A stretch of 64,000 nucleotides of DNA from Sorex araneus (Eukaryota > Chordata > Mammalia > Eulipotyphla > Soricidae): contig NC_073312.1 of NCBI RefSeq assembly GCF_027595985.1, forward strand, positions 12,343,995-12,407,994, given 5' to 3'. The notes beneath the pieces were generated by a model. The model was not told where the DNA came from, ran no database searches, and saw only the letters and a program-made list of their open reading frames with translations. Position numbers and translations under genes: made by a program. Shown in pieces: positions 1-11,954 of the stretch. How positions within the stretch are numbered: position 1 is the stretch's first letter; every line of letters begins with the position of its first letter.

Positions 1-164
1 TAAACAACTCAGTTAAAATCTTCTGGACGGAGAGCAAGTTCTCTGATATATATACCCATAGATGTAATTCATTCCTTCTAACACGAATCACAGAACGGGT
101 TTCCGTGAAATGTTTAACCCTGGACGCTATCAGACATGTACCATACCTCCAGACATGACCATAC

Positions 165-287
165 CTCCAGAAAGAAATTAACCAGGTAGGGATCTTGCTT
201 CAGCTTCGCACACACGATACAGAGAAACTGGATTTCCTCATTTTCCGTTGGTGTTGCAAGGACTTCACCACAGAGCCGAATCAACTT
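165..287 (-). CDS. FHIP2A: FHIP2A coding exon 5 (residues 134-174)
   Basis: Acceptor TCTGGACAG ends at 288 after a T-rich tract. The 123-nt exon encodes 41 codons, starting [18 protein letters not shown] and ending [10 protein letters not shown], with donor GTATGG at 164. Both boundaries are phase 0. The sequence from 1 to 164 is intron 5; the next exon is outside the window. Confidence 0.95.
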
Positions 288-743
288 CTGTCCAGAAAAA
301 AAAAAAGTCTTTAATTTTAAACTTAAGTAACAGTGTGTACGCATATAATAGCCAACCATCTACCTTAAAGATACTTAAATTTTCAAATAATGCAAATACT
401 CTTAATTCAGACAGAACACTATTTACAATCGCCTATATAAAAATTAAATTACTAAAAATACATGTTTTAAATTAGTTGCCTTAAAATGCTCAGGAGTTGC
501 CCGAGACTCCCTCCTTTAGGAAGTCCCGAGGATAAAGGAAAAACTCTTGTTTTAATGTATTTAAGAAGAACTCTAAAGCCACGGAGTTCACAGAACACAG
601 TGCCACGCCGAGGGAGCTGAAGCACCTGCTCGTGAGCAGGGGAAAGCTTAGAATCACTCCCTTTACGTCTGCTCACGACGGCGTGTGACGTCATTCCCGA
701 CCGGAAGCGAAGGGCCCGAGCGCGGAGAGGGCGAGCCACGCAC
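288..743 (-). other. FHIP2A: FHIP2A intron 4
   Basis: A 456-bp intron with donor GTGCGTGG and acceptor CAG. It shows no obvious SINE. Its exon-4 half is G+C rich and contains a perfect CRE palindrome (TGACGTCA) at 686-693; its exon-5 half is A/T rich. Confidence 0.85.
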
Positions 744-848
744 CTGGACGGGCCGGTGCACGTTGATGTGCGGGAGCAGCGGCTGCCGGATGCGTCCCAG
801 GAGCTTCGTGTAGAAGACCAGCACCTGCTGCTTCATCCCGGGGGGACA
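744..848 (-). CDS. FHIP2A: FHIP2A coding exon 4 (residues 99-133)
   Basis: Acceptor CCGCAG ends at 849. The 105-nt exon encodes exactly 35 codons, starting [17 protein letters not shown] and ending NVHRPVQ, with donor GTGCGTGG from 743. Both ends are phase 0, so skipping would keep the frame. A G+C-rich 28-bp minisatellite begins 42 bp upstream of the acceptor. This exon enters the RAI16-like conserved domain. Confidence 0.95.
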
Positions 849-889
849 CTGCGGGCACAACGACACAGAGGCTGGGTGTGAAAAAGGCA

Positions 890-1100
890 TGCTCCCCTCT
901 AACCCCGCACGGGGGAGTGCTCCCCTCTAACCCCGCACGGGAGAGTGCTCTCCCTCTAACCCCGCACGGGGGAGTGCTCCCCTCTAACCCCGCATGGGGG
1001 GAGTGCTCCCCTCTAACCCTGCATGAGGGAGTGTTTCCCTTTAACCATGCATGAGGGAGTGCTTTTACCTAGCCCTGCATGAGGGAGTGCTCCCCTCTAA
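890..1100. repeat. 28-bp minisatellite, about 7.5 copies
   Basis: The unit runs tgctcccctctaaccccgca then cgggggag. The first four copies are nearly identical and the copies towards 1100 drift (atgagggag endings). The array starts 42 bp upstream of the exon 4 acceptor. Each junction contains GGGGAG-TG-CTCCCC, a 6-bp-arm hairpin. Confidence 0.85.
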
Positions 1101-1245
1101 ATTCCATCCGAATGAGATCCTTCTTTGCTCTGGGCACACTGGCGCTGCCAAGAGCTCTACGCGGCTCTGTGCCTGGGTTTCGAATCTGGGCCCCCGGCAT
1201 GAAAAGTATGTGCTCAGCCCATGGAGCTATCTCTGCGGCTCATCA

Positions 1246-1800
1246 TGAATTTTTATTTTTTTAATTTTTATTTTTTATTGAATCACTGGTCTGGAGCGAT
1301 AGCACAGTGGCTGGGCGTTCGCCTTTCACGCGGCCAACCCGTGTTCGATTCCTCCGCCCCTCTCGGAGAGCCCGGCAAGCTACCGAGAGTATGGAGCCTG
1401 CATGGCAGAGCCTGGCAAGCTACCTGTGCATATTGGATATGCCAAAAACAGTAACAGTAAGTCTCTCAATGAGAGACGTTACTGGTGCCCGCTTGAACAA
1501 ATCGATGAGCAATGGGATGACAGTGACAATGAGGGTGATTGAATCACCGTGAGACAGCCCACCACAAAGCTACTCATGATCAGGTTTCAGTCATACAGTG
1601 TTCCAACACGCATCCCTCCACCATGTAATTTCCCAGCACCAGTGTCCCCAGGTTCCCTCCCACCAGCCCCCAACCCCGTCCCCCCACCAGCCTGCCTCCA
1701 TGGCAAGCACTTTTCTTGGCCCTTTCCTCCCTCCCTCCTTCCCTCTCTCCTCTTCTTCTCTCCTTTCCCTCCCTCCTTTTGGGCACTGTAGTTTGTAGTA
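1246..1800 (-). mobile_element. L1 3' end, interrupted by a type 2 SINE
   Basis: The minus-strand L1 tail starts as a poly-T stretch and 'attgaatcac', and resumes after the SINE at 1538. It shares the pattern of 'ccctccaccatg', 'cagcaccagtgtccccag' and 'tgcctccatggca' with the 3' UTRs at 31.1, 40.5, 45.0 and 51.5 kb. It may extend to about 2010. Confidence 0.7.
1288..1537 (+). mobile_element. Type 2 SINE
   Basis: Complete: tRNA-like head, then the 'ctctcggagagcccggcaag' body, ending gggatgacagtgaca. The 10-bp target duplication attgaatcac lies at 1277-1286 and 1538-1547, placing the insertion in the older L1. Confidence 0.9.
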
Positions 1801-2010
1801 CAGATACTGGAAGGTTATCATGCATATCCCTTTATCTACTTTCAATACTCAGTTCTTATCCACAGTGATCATTTCCAAACATTATTGTCACATACTGGTT
1901 CCTTCTCTGTCTTACCTACCCTCTGCCCCATACACACTTGTGGTAGATTCCAGCCACTGACCAGTCCTGGCCCCTGTTTTCCTTGGCTTTGGATATTAGT
2001 CTCATAACTA

Positions 2011-2011
<1 letters not shown>

Positions 2012-2044
<33 letters not shown>
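2012..2044. repeat. (AC)n microsatellite
   Basis: About 16 perfect AC units, followed by a short C run. Confidence 0.95.
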
Positions 2045-2045
<1 letters not shown>

Positions 2046-2801
2046 ACTCCCCCCCCCCCACAAATGAATGCAGTCGATAATGAAATTCTTAACCAAGTAT
2101 TAATGACTGGCACTAGAGAAATAAAGTCACATCTGAAAAGAAAGGTGGTTTGAGAGGTTGAAGTGACATCAAGCTTCTTATAATCTAAATGCCAGGGTGA
2201 CAGGAAATGATTACAGTTAACACTGGCCAAGTCAAAGGCAGAATCTTCTTTCTTAGACTAAGGGCATGTAATCAGTAATATAGTACCAGCTGTGAGAATA
2301 AATGAAGGCTTCTAATATGTATGCAATTTTTTAAAAAGGAATCTTATGGAATAAACTGACGCCACTGACTTCAACGATACTGTTTTCAATTACTTGCAAA
2401 ATTATTTATATCATTACAGGCAAAGAATGTTTTCATAGCATGCTTATTGTCTTCAGTATTTTCTGAAAAGTACATAGAGATATGGTTACTCACATGAGTG
2501 AATGGATAAAAGAGTATGAATTAGAAGGGAAAAAGAAAGGAAGTATGAATTAACAAGGTTAAATTAATTAATCTGTTTCTACTGCCTCACACTTAAAATA
2601 GTCATGAAATGAGTACTCCAAGGCAACATCACAGATATGCTATCTGGCAACATATAACAATAATTAAAGGCACAATGTTGCTAAGAGAGCAAATACTTTC
2701 CATTACTCAGATAAATTAGTATTTACAACCATCCATTTCAAAATGGATACAACTTTGAAACTGTATTAGTACAATTACCAATTCAAAAAAGTCAAATTAT
2801 C

Positions 2802-2991
2802 TGGGCCGGAGCGATAGCACAGCGGGTAGGGCGTTTGCCTTGCATGCAGCCGACCCGGGTTCAATCCCCGGCATCCCATATGGTCCCCCAAGCACCGCCA
2901 GGAATAATTCCTGAGTGCAAAGCCAGGAGTAACCCCTGAGCATCGCTGGGTGTGACCCCAAAAAGCAAAATAAATAAATAAATAAATAAAT
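2802..2991 (+). mobile_element. Type 1 SINE, young
   Basis: Complete head, body and (AAAT)n tail. A perfect 16-bp target duplication flanks it: aaaaagtcaaattatc at 2786-2801 and 2992-3007. This is an L1-type insertion signature and suggests a fairly recent insertion. Confidence 0.95.
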
Positions 2992-3209
2992 AAAAAGTCA
3001 AATTATCAAGTTCAAAAGTCAGTTTGTGTTCAATTTAGTGATGTATAAACCCTTTCTTGAAAGGAAAAGGAAAAGGAAGGAGAAGAAGGAACTGCAGGGT
3101 ATTAAATATGTTGCCAAGGAAATAAAAAAGGAGTTAATTTTATTAAAAATAAGTCAGAGTCTTGCAGATTTAAGTAGAAGAAAATTCTCTTCAAGAATTT
3201 ACTATTCAG

Positions 3210-3306
3210 GGGCCAGGGATGTGACCCAGTGGCAGGATATACATGCTTTGCACATGTGAAGTCCTGGTTCAAGCCCAATACCACACACAACAGACACACA
3301 CACACC
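3210..3306 (+). mobile_element. ID-like tRNA SINE fragment
   Basis: ggggccagggatgtgaccca head with a B-box-like 'cctggttcaagccc', ending in an ACAC tail. It resembles the fragment at 63196 and differs from the main SINE head. Confidence 0.55.
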
Positions 3307-3374
3307 CCTGTTCTTGAGGCGGATATTTAAACATATCTATTCATTCTGGTCTTTTCTAGATTGTACAATGTACG

Positions 3375-3533
3375 CCACTCAAAGAGCCTGGCAAGCTACC
3401 GAGAGTATCCTGCCCACACGGCAAGCTACCCTGGCATATTCAATATGCCAAAAACAGTAACAAGTCTCACAATAGAGACGTTACTGGTGCCCACTCTAGC
3501 AAATCGATGAGCAATGGAATGACAGTGACAGTG
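3375..3533 (+). mobile_element. Type 2 SINE, 5' truncated
   Basis: Lacks the tRNA head; begins at 'agcctggcaagctaccgaga'. It is flanked by acaatgta(c/t)gc direct repeats near 3365 and 3534. Confidence 0.85.
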
Positions 3534-3804
3534 ACAATGTATGCAAAAGTTTCTCAAGATTCCTTAGGCCTACAAATTTCCTTTTTCCTCCACGTATCAA
3601 CAGAGTTAATGTTAAAATCATCGAGATGCACTTTAAGATTAAGACAAATAATTCCTATTTTCATCACCCAACTTTCAGTGGACTCCTTATTTCCCTGGAA
3701 TCTGGGCCCGGGTACCTGGTGCTTCCTTTCACACATGCTTTCCTGGGAGCTCCGCGCTCTCTGCAGAGGCTCTCTGGGACAGGTAACCCCGTCTTTCTTC
3801 CTCA

Positions 3805-4167
<363 letters not shown>

Positions 4168-4187
4168 TCACTTTCAATGAACTATTT

Positions 4188-4282
4188 TTTGTTTTGAAGG
4201 CCATCCCCAAAGTGCTCAGTGGGTCACTCCTGGCGCTGCACTCAGAAATGACTCCTGGCAGGCTCACCTCCATCCCCGCCTC
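4188..4282 (-). mobile_element. Type 1 SINE fragment
   Basis: Matches the middle of the body in reverse ('tcactcctggcgctgcactc'); head and tail are not recognisable. Confidence 0.5.
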
Positions 4283-5594
4283 CATCAGTTAATCCATCAA
4301 TCCTTATAGCGCAAGGGTTAAATTAGTCTTTAAAAATTCATCGAACGTTTAAATACAAGACAAATTCAGCAATGCCAAGTTCTTCCATCTCTGTTGCCAT
4401 TTCCTTGGTGTGCCTGTGTCTGTTCAACACCACCCCATTCGCCCTGGACCTGAGATGTTGCAGCGTCTAGAGGTAGCACTACGGACTCAGAGTAAACCGA
4501 ACCACTTATCACGAAAGCCCGGGAAAGAGAGGGGGCATCCTAAAAACCTCACTTAAGAAAAGGGCCCCACTCACTTCCAGAGAACATACAGGTGAAACTG
4601 AGTCTGTGTGACAGGTGTTAAGCGCCTGGCTGCTGAAATGAGAAACCCTGGATTCAAATCTCCGCCCACTCACTTTGGCTGGACAGCCCAGGACACCCCC
4701 ATCACCAGGAAATGGAAATGAAGCAAGCCCATGCCCGCATGTGCCACCTGACTTCAATGACATCACAAGTCAAAGCCCAGTGTCACGGCAGGTGTACAGT
4801 TAACATATGACGGTTCATTTCACAGTCCTCTAAAACGACTAGCCTGGTGTTAGTAAGAGGCCATTTGTAAGATCACTTGAAATTTAATTTTAAAATATTT
4901 TCCCCCTATAACTGCAGGCTTTGTATCTACGTTCATTGTTGAGCATGCGCTGATGATAGTAACTAACAGGAAATGATCAGAAAGGCTTATTAAATTGAGA
5001 AATAAACTATAGGGATTAAAATGCTAGCTCCCTAGACAACAAGACCCATTTCTCCAGTCTACGCGCCTGGCTCCTAAGCTATGCTTAGGTCTCTGAGCCT
5101 CTGCCAGTGTTATTTTTTTTTTTTATCCAATAAATGTCTCTCTATCTCCCTCTTCAGTCTTTAAAGTCAAGGTCAGGGTTTGGTGGCAGCTCCATCGGTT
5201 GGAGGGATATTTTGCACACAGGATTCCTGGGTTTGGATCTCGTCGTGCCCAAAGGGGCCTCCCAGCACTGGCCCCAGAGGCAGCTGGCCACCTCCTCGGC
5301 CAGCCACTGCCTCCTCGAGGCCTTTCCTTCTATCTGTGTCATCACTAGGTCCCTGAAGAGCCCTGAAGCAAGAACTGGATCCTTCCCTGCAGGACACTTC
5401 CTTAAAGCCAAGAGGGGGAAGACTCAAAATATTTCGTTGAAAAGGCCAATTCCTCTCGAAAATTACTTCTGTACACCTGCTACCTAAATACCCAAATAAA
5501 GTGAGAAATGATGTTACACATTTAAAGATACATATTATTCTTTAAATATATAAATACCAGTGGCAGGGTGATATATCACTGCACATGTATCAAT

Positions 5595-5670
5595 ATATAT
5601 GTGCGTACATAAGTGCGTATATATGTAAACGTGCGTGTGTATATGTATATATATGCACATATATACAGTA
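5595..5670. repeat. TA/TG-rich low-complexity patch
   Basis: Alternating purine-pyrimidine sequence dominated by atat and tgtg steps. Confidence 0.7.
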
Positions 5671-5721
5671 TGATTCTGACTTACTGAATAATCAGCAAGT
5701 ATATTTTAAAAAATACAATCC

Positions 5722-5893
5722 GGGCTAGAGCAATAGCACAGCAGGTAGGGTGTTTGCCTTGCATGTGGCCAACCTGGGTTTGATCCCCAGCATCCCATAT
5801 GGTCCCCCGAGCACCACCAGGAGTGATTCCTGAGTAGTAACCCCTGTGCATCGCCGGGTCTGACCCAAAAAGCTAACAAAAAAAAAAAAAACC
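5722..5893 (+). mobile_element. Type 1 SINE
   Basis: Full head and body with a 13-base poly-A tail; a short deletion lies between 'cctgag' and 'tagtaacccc'. Confidence 0.9.
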
Positions 5894-5904
5894 AAAACCC
5901 ACAA

Positions 5905-6090
5905 TTCGGGGTCAGAGACAGTAACAAGCAAGAGCTAAGGTGTGTGCATGCCGTGGAACCCGGTTCAATCTTTAGACCCACGAGGTCCGCCAAAGACTGC
6001 CCGAGTGACCCCAAACACAGGGTCCTGAGAAGCCCCTGGGCATAGCTGGGAGTGGGCCCCAAATCCAAATAAAAATAAGAATTTAAAAAT
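5905..6090 (+). mobile_element. Degenerate tRNA SINE
   Basis: Recognised by 'ggggtcagagacagtaa', a decayed B box (ggttcaatctt) and 'gcatagctgggagtgggccc' before an A-rich tail. It lies just downstream of a younger copy in the same orientation. Confidence 0.6.
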
Positions 6091-7439
6091 AAAATGCTGA
6101 GCCCAATCCCCTGGCCCACAGTCTGCCCAGGAAACAATTCCCCACTCTGTGCGCTGGGCCTTCCGGTGTGCGGCCGGGGTCTCCACTGCCCCCCACCCCG
6201 CCCCCACTACTCTAGCCCCCATTCACAGGGGACAATCCAGCTCCGCCACCTGCTTTCTAAATAAAGTTGCACTGAAACAAACTAATTCTTGTTTCCTTTA
6301 GGTGCTGATGACTGTTGGTGGGTCATAAGGATAGCTGGGAAGTTGCAAAGGGGTGGGAGGGCCAAGCCCCTGGGATATTCCCAACCTGAGAATCTCATTC
6401 TTTCACATTCCTTGTCACCTGTCATTCCCAGTGCCACCACACCAGTCACGCGTGGATGAGCACGGCAACTCCAGGCAGTGACCTCCGAGCAGCAAAGGGA
6501 AGGAAAGAGGGGGTGGGGGGCCTGGAACTGTCTCTGGTTGGGTTTGGGGGCTGCCGCCCGCAGTGCTCAGGGGTAACTCAGAATGGGACTCTGCCTGGAG
6601 GGTGTCCCCAGTGGCGCTCAGGGGACCAGGTGGAGGCAGGGATCTCCCGGCCCGAGGCGCTGCCTCTCAGTCTTCCACCTCATGGAGCCCTCTCGCACGA
6701 GCACTGCTCAAGGAGGCGTCTCAGCTGAGAGTGGGGCTCGGCGGGAGAATATCCACCTCACGCCCTGGGTTCGATCCGCAGCACAGCCCCAGGGAAGACG
6801 GGTGACGCCAATCCACGTGGCCCATTCAGGGCCTCCGACGGCGTCATGGGCTGAGCACTTTGCACGCGAGAGGCCTAGCTTCATCCCCAGTACCACAGGG
6901 GCCCCTGGGCACTGCTGGGAGCGACCCTCCAGTTCAGAGCGGTGCTTGATGGGCTCCTGACCAGCAACAACGGGACGTCATTCCCATCAGCTCTTCTCTC
7001 ATAGCCCTGCCCTCACCGTGACCCTAGACAAGAGGACTAACTCCGCGAGGGCCAGCAGCCCACACTATTCACTGCGCATGCGCCCGGCCCCTCTCCCGGC
7101 CCCCAGGCCTCGGCTCCTGCACAGATGCCTTCGACCTCACTGGCGACGAGCAGTTTCCTTTGCCTGCCACTGATTTCATCTTCCCAATCTCTAAACGTCC
7201 ACTGAACATCAAAGCCGGGGGTCCAAAGTCCAGTCTCTCCCGGGCAGCCCGAGCTCGGCGCCCGCCGCCTTTCTCTCCGATGGCCTCACCCCGAGCCAAC
7301 CGCATCGGCCTCGCAGCCTAAAATCCCACGAGTCCTGTTTGGACCCAGACTCCAATTTTCAACTGTATTTCTGACATATCCAATTGGAATGGACATTTCA
7401 AACTTAACATGCCTCAATATTCTTTCTGGGGGACAGGGG

Positions 7440-7555
7440 AGGAAATGACACACCCAGCAGTGCTCAAGGGTCAGTCCTGGTGGCACCAGGGACTGTCCCG
7501 GGATTAACTCCACGCAAGGCAGATATCTTATCCTAGACTGTCTCTCCAACAGCCC
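7440..7555 (-). mobile_element. Degenerate type 1 SINE
   Basis: 'cacacccagcagtgctcaag' through 'ctgtctctccaacagccca', reverse orientation. Confidence 0.6.
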
Positions 7556-7667
7556 AGAGGCTCTTACACACCTGGTTCTTCAGCTGTCCCTTTCGCAGGT
7601 GACCTTTTAAATTTTCCCCACTATCTAAACTCAAAACTGCAGATAGGCCCCGAGCTCATATTCTCAC

Positions 7668-7772
7668 TGCCCTAAAGGAATCGTTCCTGGCGGAGTCACA
7701 GGTGGGAGGCAGGGGATCGAACTCAGGCCCGCCGAGGGCAAAGCAAGCGCCTTACCCACTGGACGTGGTCAT
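7668..7772 (-). mobile_element. Degenerate type 1 SINE fragment
   Basis: Reverse B box 'ggggatcgaactcaggcccg' followed by 'caagcgccttacccactgga'. Confidence 0.55.
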
Positions 7773-8424
7773 CTTCTCTCACACCCAGCCCTTCATCAAA
7801 GCTCCCTTCCGAACAAACCTGCGGGCAATCCCTCCCTGCCCCCAGGGCAATCCCTTCCTGCCCCCAGGCCCCTCCTGAACTTTCCCACTGGCTTCAGCTG
7901 GCCTCCCTTCCATCTAACTTCTGCCTACCAAAGCCAGAGGGATTCCGGTTACAACAACAGGTCACATGACACCTCTTAGGGCTCCCTGGCCTGGCCGGGG
8001 CCCTGGGCCCGGCTCCCGAGGCCTGCGTGAGCCACGGCGTGCCGGGCCTGGGTCTCCCACCCGGCTTCTGGGTCACCGAACTGCTGCCAGGCCCTGGAAC
8101 AGGCGAGACAGCCACGCGCCGTGGCCTTAGGGCCTGGCACGGGGTCCACTTCCTGAGACACCCAGGCCCCGCGGCGTGCTTCCTCTCTCCGAGAGCTGGG
8201 GCCCAGAAGTCACCGGGTTGGCGAGGCCTTGTCTGACCTGAGAGGTCACGGCCCCGAGGCTCCAAGCCCACGCGCTCCCCCGAAAACACTCGGCATTTCA
8301 CACACGGTTTGCCTGCCTCCCCCGACCCAGTAGGGCAGGAATCTGGCCTGCGTGACTGCTCTGTCCCCAGGGCCCAGAGCAATGCCTACACATGACAGGT
8401 GTTTGGGACTGAGGGGCGAGGTGA

Positions 8425-8535
8425 CCCGAGTCACTCCCAGTGGTGCTCTGGCCTGACTCCTGGCTCTGTGCTCGGGGGCCACGTGAGGTGCACAGGGTGG
8501 AACCCGGGTCCGTTAAGTGCCCGACCCCTGGACTG
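8425..8535 (-). mobile_element. Degenerate type 1 SINE fragment
   Basis: 'cactcccagtggtgctctgg' to 'ggaacccgggtccgttaagt', reverse orientation. A newer SINE has inserted just downstream. Confidence 0.5.
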
Positions 8536-8540
8536 GCTCT

Positions 8541-8715
8541 GTTTTTTTTTTTTTTGCTTTTTGGGTCTCACCCGGCGATGCACAGGGGTTACTCCTGGCT
8601 TTGCACTCAGGAGTTACTCCTGGCGGTGCTCAGGGGACCATATGGGATGCTGGGGATCGAACCCGGGTCGGCCGAATGCAAGGCAAATGCCCTACCCGCT
8701 GTGCTATCGCTCCAG
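8541..8715 (-). mobile_element. Type 1 SINE, young
   Basis: Complete reverse copy with a 12-base poly-T start. A perfect 16-bp target duplication, cccctggactggctct, lies at 8525-8540 and 8716-8731. Confidence 0.95.
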
Positions 8716-8880
8716 CCCCTGGACTGGCTCTCTGGCCCCGAGCGGCGGTCTGATGACTCTCAAAGAGGAGCTCAAAGTAAAACTGTTTATGAATGTACGT
8801 GACAATGACTCTAGGAACTACCGGGGACACGGGTCAGCACGTCAGGGATCCTGCTGACTCCGCACCAGCACGGCTCTCAC

Positions 8881-8959
8881 CTGAAGTCTCGATGTAGTAA
8901 TGGGTGATCGCCTTCCAGTGGTAAACGAAGTCTTCTTGCAAAGGAAGAGAAGGCGCGAG
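8881..8959 (-). CDS. FHIP2A: FHIP2A coding exon 2 (residues 16-42)
   Basis: Acceptor TTTGCAG ends at 8960 and the exon opens with [16 protein letters not shown], then ends ...HYYIETS plus one G of a split Asp codon. The donor is GTGAGAG from 8880. Length is 79 nt, ending in phase 1, which fits exon 3. The segment belongs to the alpha-helical N-terminal region of the FHIP family. A complete minus-strand SINE lies about 50 bp from the acceptor side (9009-9182) and another about 160 bp beyond the donor, so this exon is tightly framed by retroposons. Confidence 0.95.
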
Positions 8960-9008
8960 CTGCAAACACACACGAAAGACAGGACAATTAAGAGAATGGC
9001 ATTTTCTT

Positions 9009-9182
9009 TTTTTTTTTGCTTTTTGGGTCACACCTGGCGACGCACAAGGGTTACTCCTGGCTTTGCACTCAAGAATTACTCCTGGCGGTGCTCAGGGGAC
9101 CATATGGGATGCTGGGGATCGAACCCGGGTCAGCCGCATGCAAGGCAAACGCTCTACCCGCTGTGTTATCGCTCGAGCCCCG
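9009..9182 (-). mobile_element. Type 1 SINE next to exon 2
   Basis: Complete reverse copy. The 16-bp duplication agaatggcattttctt at 8993-9008 recurs with one change at 9183-9198. It inserted about 50 bp outside the exon 2 acceptor. Confidence 0.95.
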
Positions 9183-10565
9183 AGAATAGCATTTTCTTAA
9201 ACAGTCTCCCCCGGCCCGGGCCCCCAGGTCTTAACTGGAGTTTATCCACTAATGAACGATACAGAAACAAAAGGGAAATCCGGTGACTTTCAAGCTGATT
9301 CCAGGTGTCCGATATCAAAGAGAAACAAAATGAGTGAAATCCCAGAAAGTAAACAGGATTTATTGAAAGGGCAAACAGTGTTGACAAAAAGTTGTCTGTC
9401 AACAATGCTATTAAACCACCATAGTAGTTTCTTCCCTCCGCCCCTGAAACTTGTTTTCAAACATGAGAGCATTAAAAATGCAACACCCTAGTACTAAAGG
9501 GTCAGTGAAATGAAATTATCAATAACCAGGGATCTTTGTACCTAGGACTTTGACAGGCTAGAGAGCACAGCCCCGCTCTGTAATTAGTTACACATCACCA
9601 GCAGCGGCTCAGACACCAAAGTCAACCTACAATCAGATGGAAACTGCTCCTGACTTTCAGTAACATAGTTATAGAAAACTTTTTTTTTTTTTTTTGCAAA
9701 ACAACTACTTGACTGAGAAACTACCAATTTAAATTCCACAGTCAAAAATGCCCTACGGTTCAGCCCAGTCTCTGCCCAGCAGCTAGGGCTGGGGGTGGAC
9801 GCAGGGGCCAGCGGTGAGGGGGACCGAGCAAAGGCCTGGTCAGTCTCCAGCCCTCACAGCGAACTTCAGGGCGTGCCGCCCGCCTCCTCAACCCCCAAAC
9901 CCTCTTCCAAATTTTAAGACCAAAACGACAGACATTTTTTCAAGTCTCTGCCTCACAAGCAGGAAACTTACTTACAAGGATTTCAAATGTGTGCTAAAGG
10001 TCTGAGACTATCTGGCTGTACCTTCCGGGAGGTTCTTTTCCTCGACCAAGAGTGAGGAGGCGGGAAGGCGCCCCTGGTCCCACTCGACCAGCTCAGAACC
10101 GCAGGGCTGCCCCTGCTAACGTCAGAACAAACAGGCTTCTATTCTGGGGACCCACGCCGCGGCGGGCTCTGTCACCTTCCACGCTCACCAAGAGGTCGGG
10201 GCACCCCTCGACTTCTGGGAGTCCCCAACAGAGAGCTCAACGTGCAAGCCCAAACAGCGTCACGCTAGTGAGCAAAACAGGAACACGGGCCGCAGACATC
10301 CGAAGCGTTTTTCAACCCGGCTGAAAGAGACATAGGGCAAACGTGGGTCTGAACAACGCTCCACCTGGTAGTGCCCGCTGGCCGGCTCCTGCCAGTCACC
10401 CCACTCTGCAGTGCACGGGAAGGGATGAAAAGAACGTACGAAGCCGTCTCATTTGCAAGCAAAATAAGATGACTTTTTAAAAGAGTTTGATGAGCTCTGT
10501 CAAAGAGCTTTAAAGACAACCAACCACAAACGCCTTTCGGATGACGACCCTTCAGAGCGGACCCG

Positions 10566-10665
10566 CAGTGGCAACTAGGGAGAGAGCACCGCCTTCTCTG
10601 CAGCGGGATCCTCGGGCTTGAGTTCCCAGCACCGACAGGAGGGAGCCCCCCCGCTGCGGGTACGG
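10566..10665 (+). mobile_element. Degenerate tRNA SINE fragment
   Basis: 'agggagagagcaccgccttc' and 'gggcttgagttcccagcacc' retain box A and box B spacing. Confidence 0.4.
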
Positions 10666-10749
10666 ATCCTCTTAAGCAACAAAACTCAAGTTAAGGAAGA
10701 AGAAAACTGAGCCCGGGAGAACAGAACCATCTTCCTGACAACTCCAGTT

Positions 10750-10914
10750 TATTTCGGGGTCACACCTGGCAAACACTCAGGACATACTGCTGGCTCTACG
10801 CTCGGGAACCTCTCCTAGCGGTGCCTGAGAAGCCCTATGGGATGCTGGGGCTCGAACCCAGGTCAGCTGTGTGCAAGGCCAATGCCCTACCGGCTGTACT
10901 ATCTCCCCAGTCCC
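10750..10914 (-). mobile_element. Type 1 SINE, diverged
   Basis: Reverse copy from 'cggggtcacacctggcaa' to 'ctgtactatctccccagtcc', with many substitutions. Confidence 0.8.
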
Positions 10915-11368
10915 ACTCCTGACAATGTTAGATTGAAAAAACGTTTTAGTCAGCTAAGCTAGCTATCTTTAGAATCCGTTTCATCTTAGATGTGTAGGTG
11001 TGTACGTTTGTGTGTATATGCGTATGTGTGTGTATATGTACATGCATATACAGTTTCTGTGCTGGTGTTTGTAAGTCAACTTTATTCACAATTGGGACGT
11101 GTCCAAGTGGAGACAGCTCAGAGGGGTAAGAGCCCAAGTCTGACCCCAGGTAGCACTTGGCCCCCAGAGCACCAGTGCAGCCCGGGGTGCTGCTGTCCTC
11201 CCTACCAGCACCCCAAGAGTGGCCCTCAGCACGACAGGTGGCCGGAGCACCTCACTGCCAAGCGGCCATCGCCCGGCCAAGGATCACTGGGAGTGGCCCC
11301 TGGCGCACAGGCGCTGCTGTGTAGGTCCCTGCAGAAGGAAAACTTAAGGACGGAAAAAAACAAGTGCC

Positions 11369-11532
11369 GGGGCTGGAGTGATAGCACAGCGGGTAGGGTG
11401 TTTGCCTTACACGCGGCTGATCCGGGTTCGATTCCCAGAATCCCACAGGGTCCCCTGAGCACTGCCAGGAGTGATTCCTGAGTGCCTGAGCCAGGAGTAA
11501 CCCCTGTGCATCATCAGGTGTGACCCAAAGAG

Positions 11533-11565
<33 letters not shown>
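11369..11565 (+). mobile_element. Type 1 SINE with (GA)n tail
   Basis: Full-length; the A-rich tail has become an aaagagaaaaagagagagag run of about 38 bp. Confidence 0.9.
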
Positions 11566-11567
<2 letters not shown>

Positions 11568-11954
11568 CGCCCTGGCTCCTGAAATGCAAATATGCCACAT
11601 GGTTACAATGTCCCCAGGCACCCTCTGGGCCTCCAAGGAAGGACAGCACCTGGTCAGGGCACAGCGGTAACTCAGAAGTCGTGTGTGTGTGTGTGTGGGG
11701 GAGGGGGGGCGGCTTACAGCCAGATCACAGCAGGAGCCGGTGCTGGGGGCGGGGGACACATCTCTTCCCAGGTGTCAGCAAGAAACCTATTTTAGTTGAC
11801 AAGGAAACATTTCTAAATTGCTAATAACTTGGTTTAGCAACAATTTTGCTCAAACAGGAATAAATTTCCTTATTTATGTAAAACTTCCTAATAAATGAGC
11901 TCCTTTCATTACTAATTCTAACATGCAAATCACCTATTTTATCACTGCATAAAA

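Noticed and set aside
2802-2880. tRNA-like box A and box B sequences in many places
   Set aside because: They are SINE heads: no acceptor-stem pairing or discriminator end, and each continues into the SINE body.
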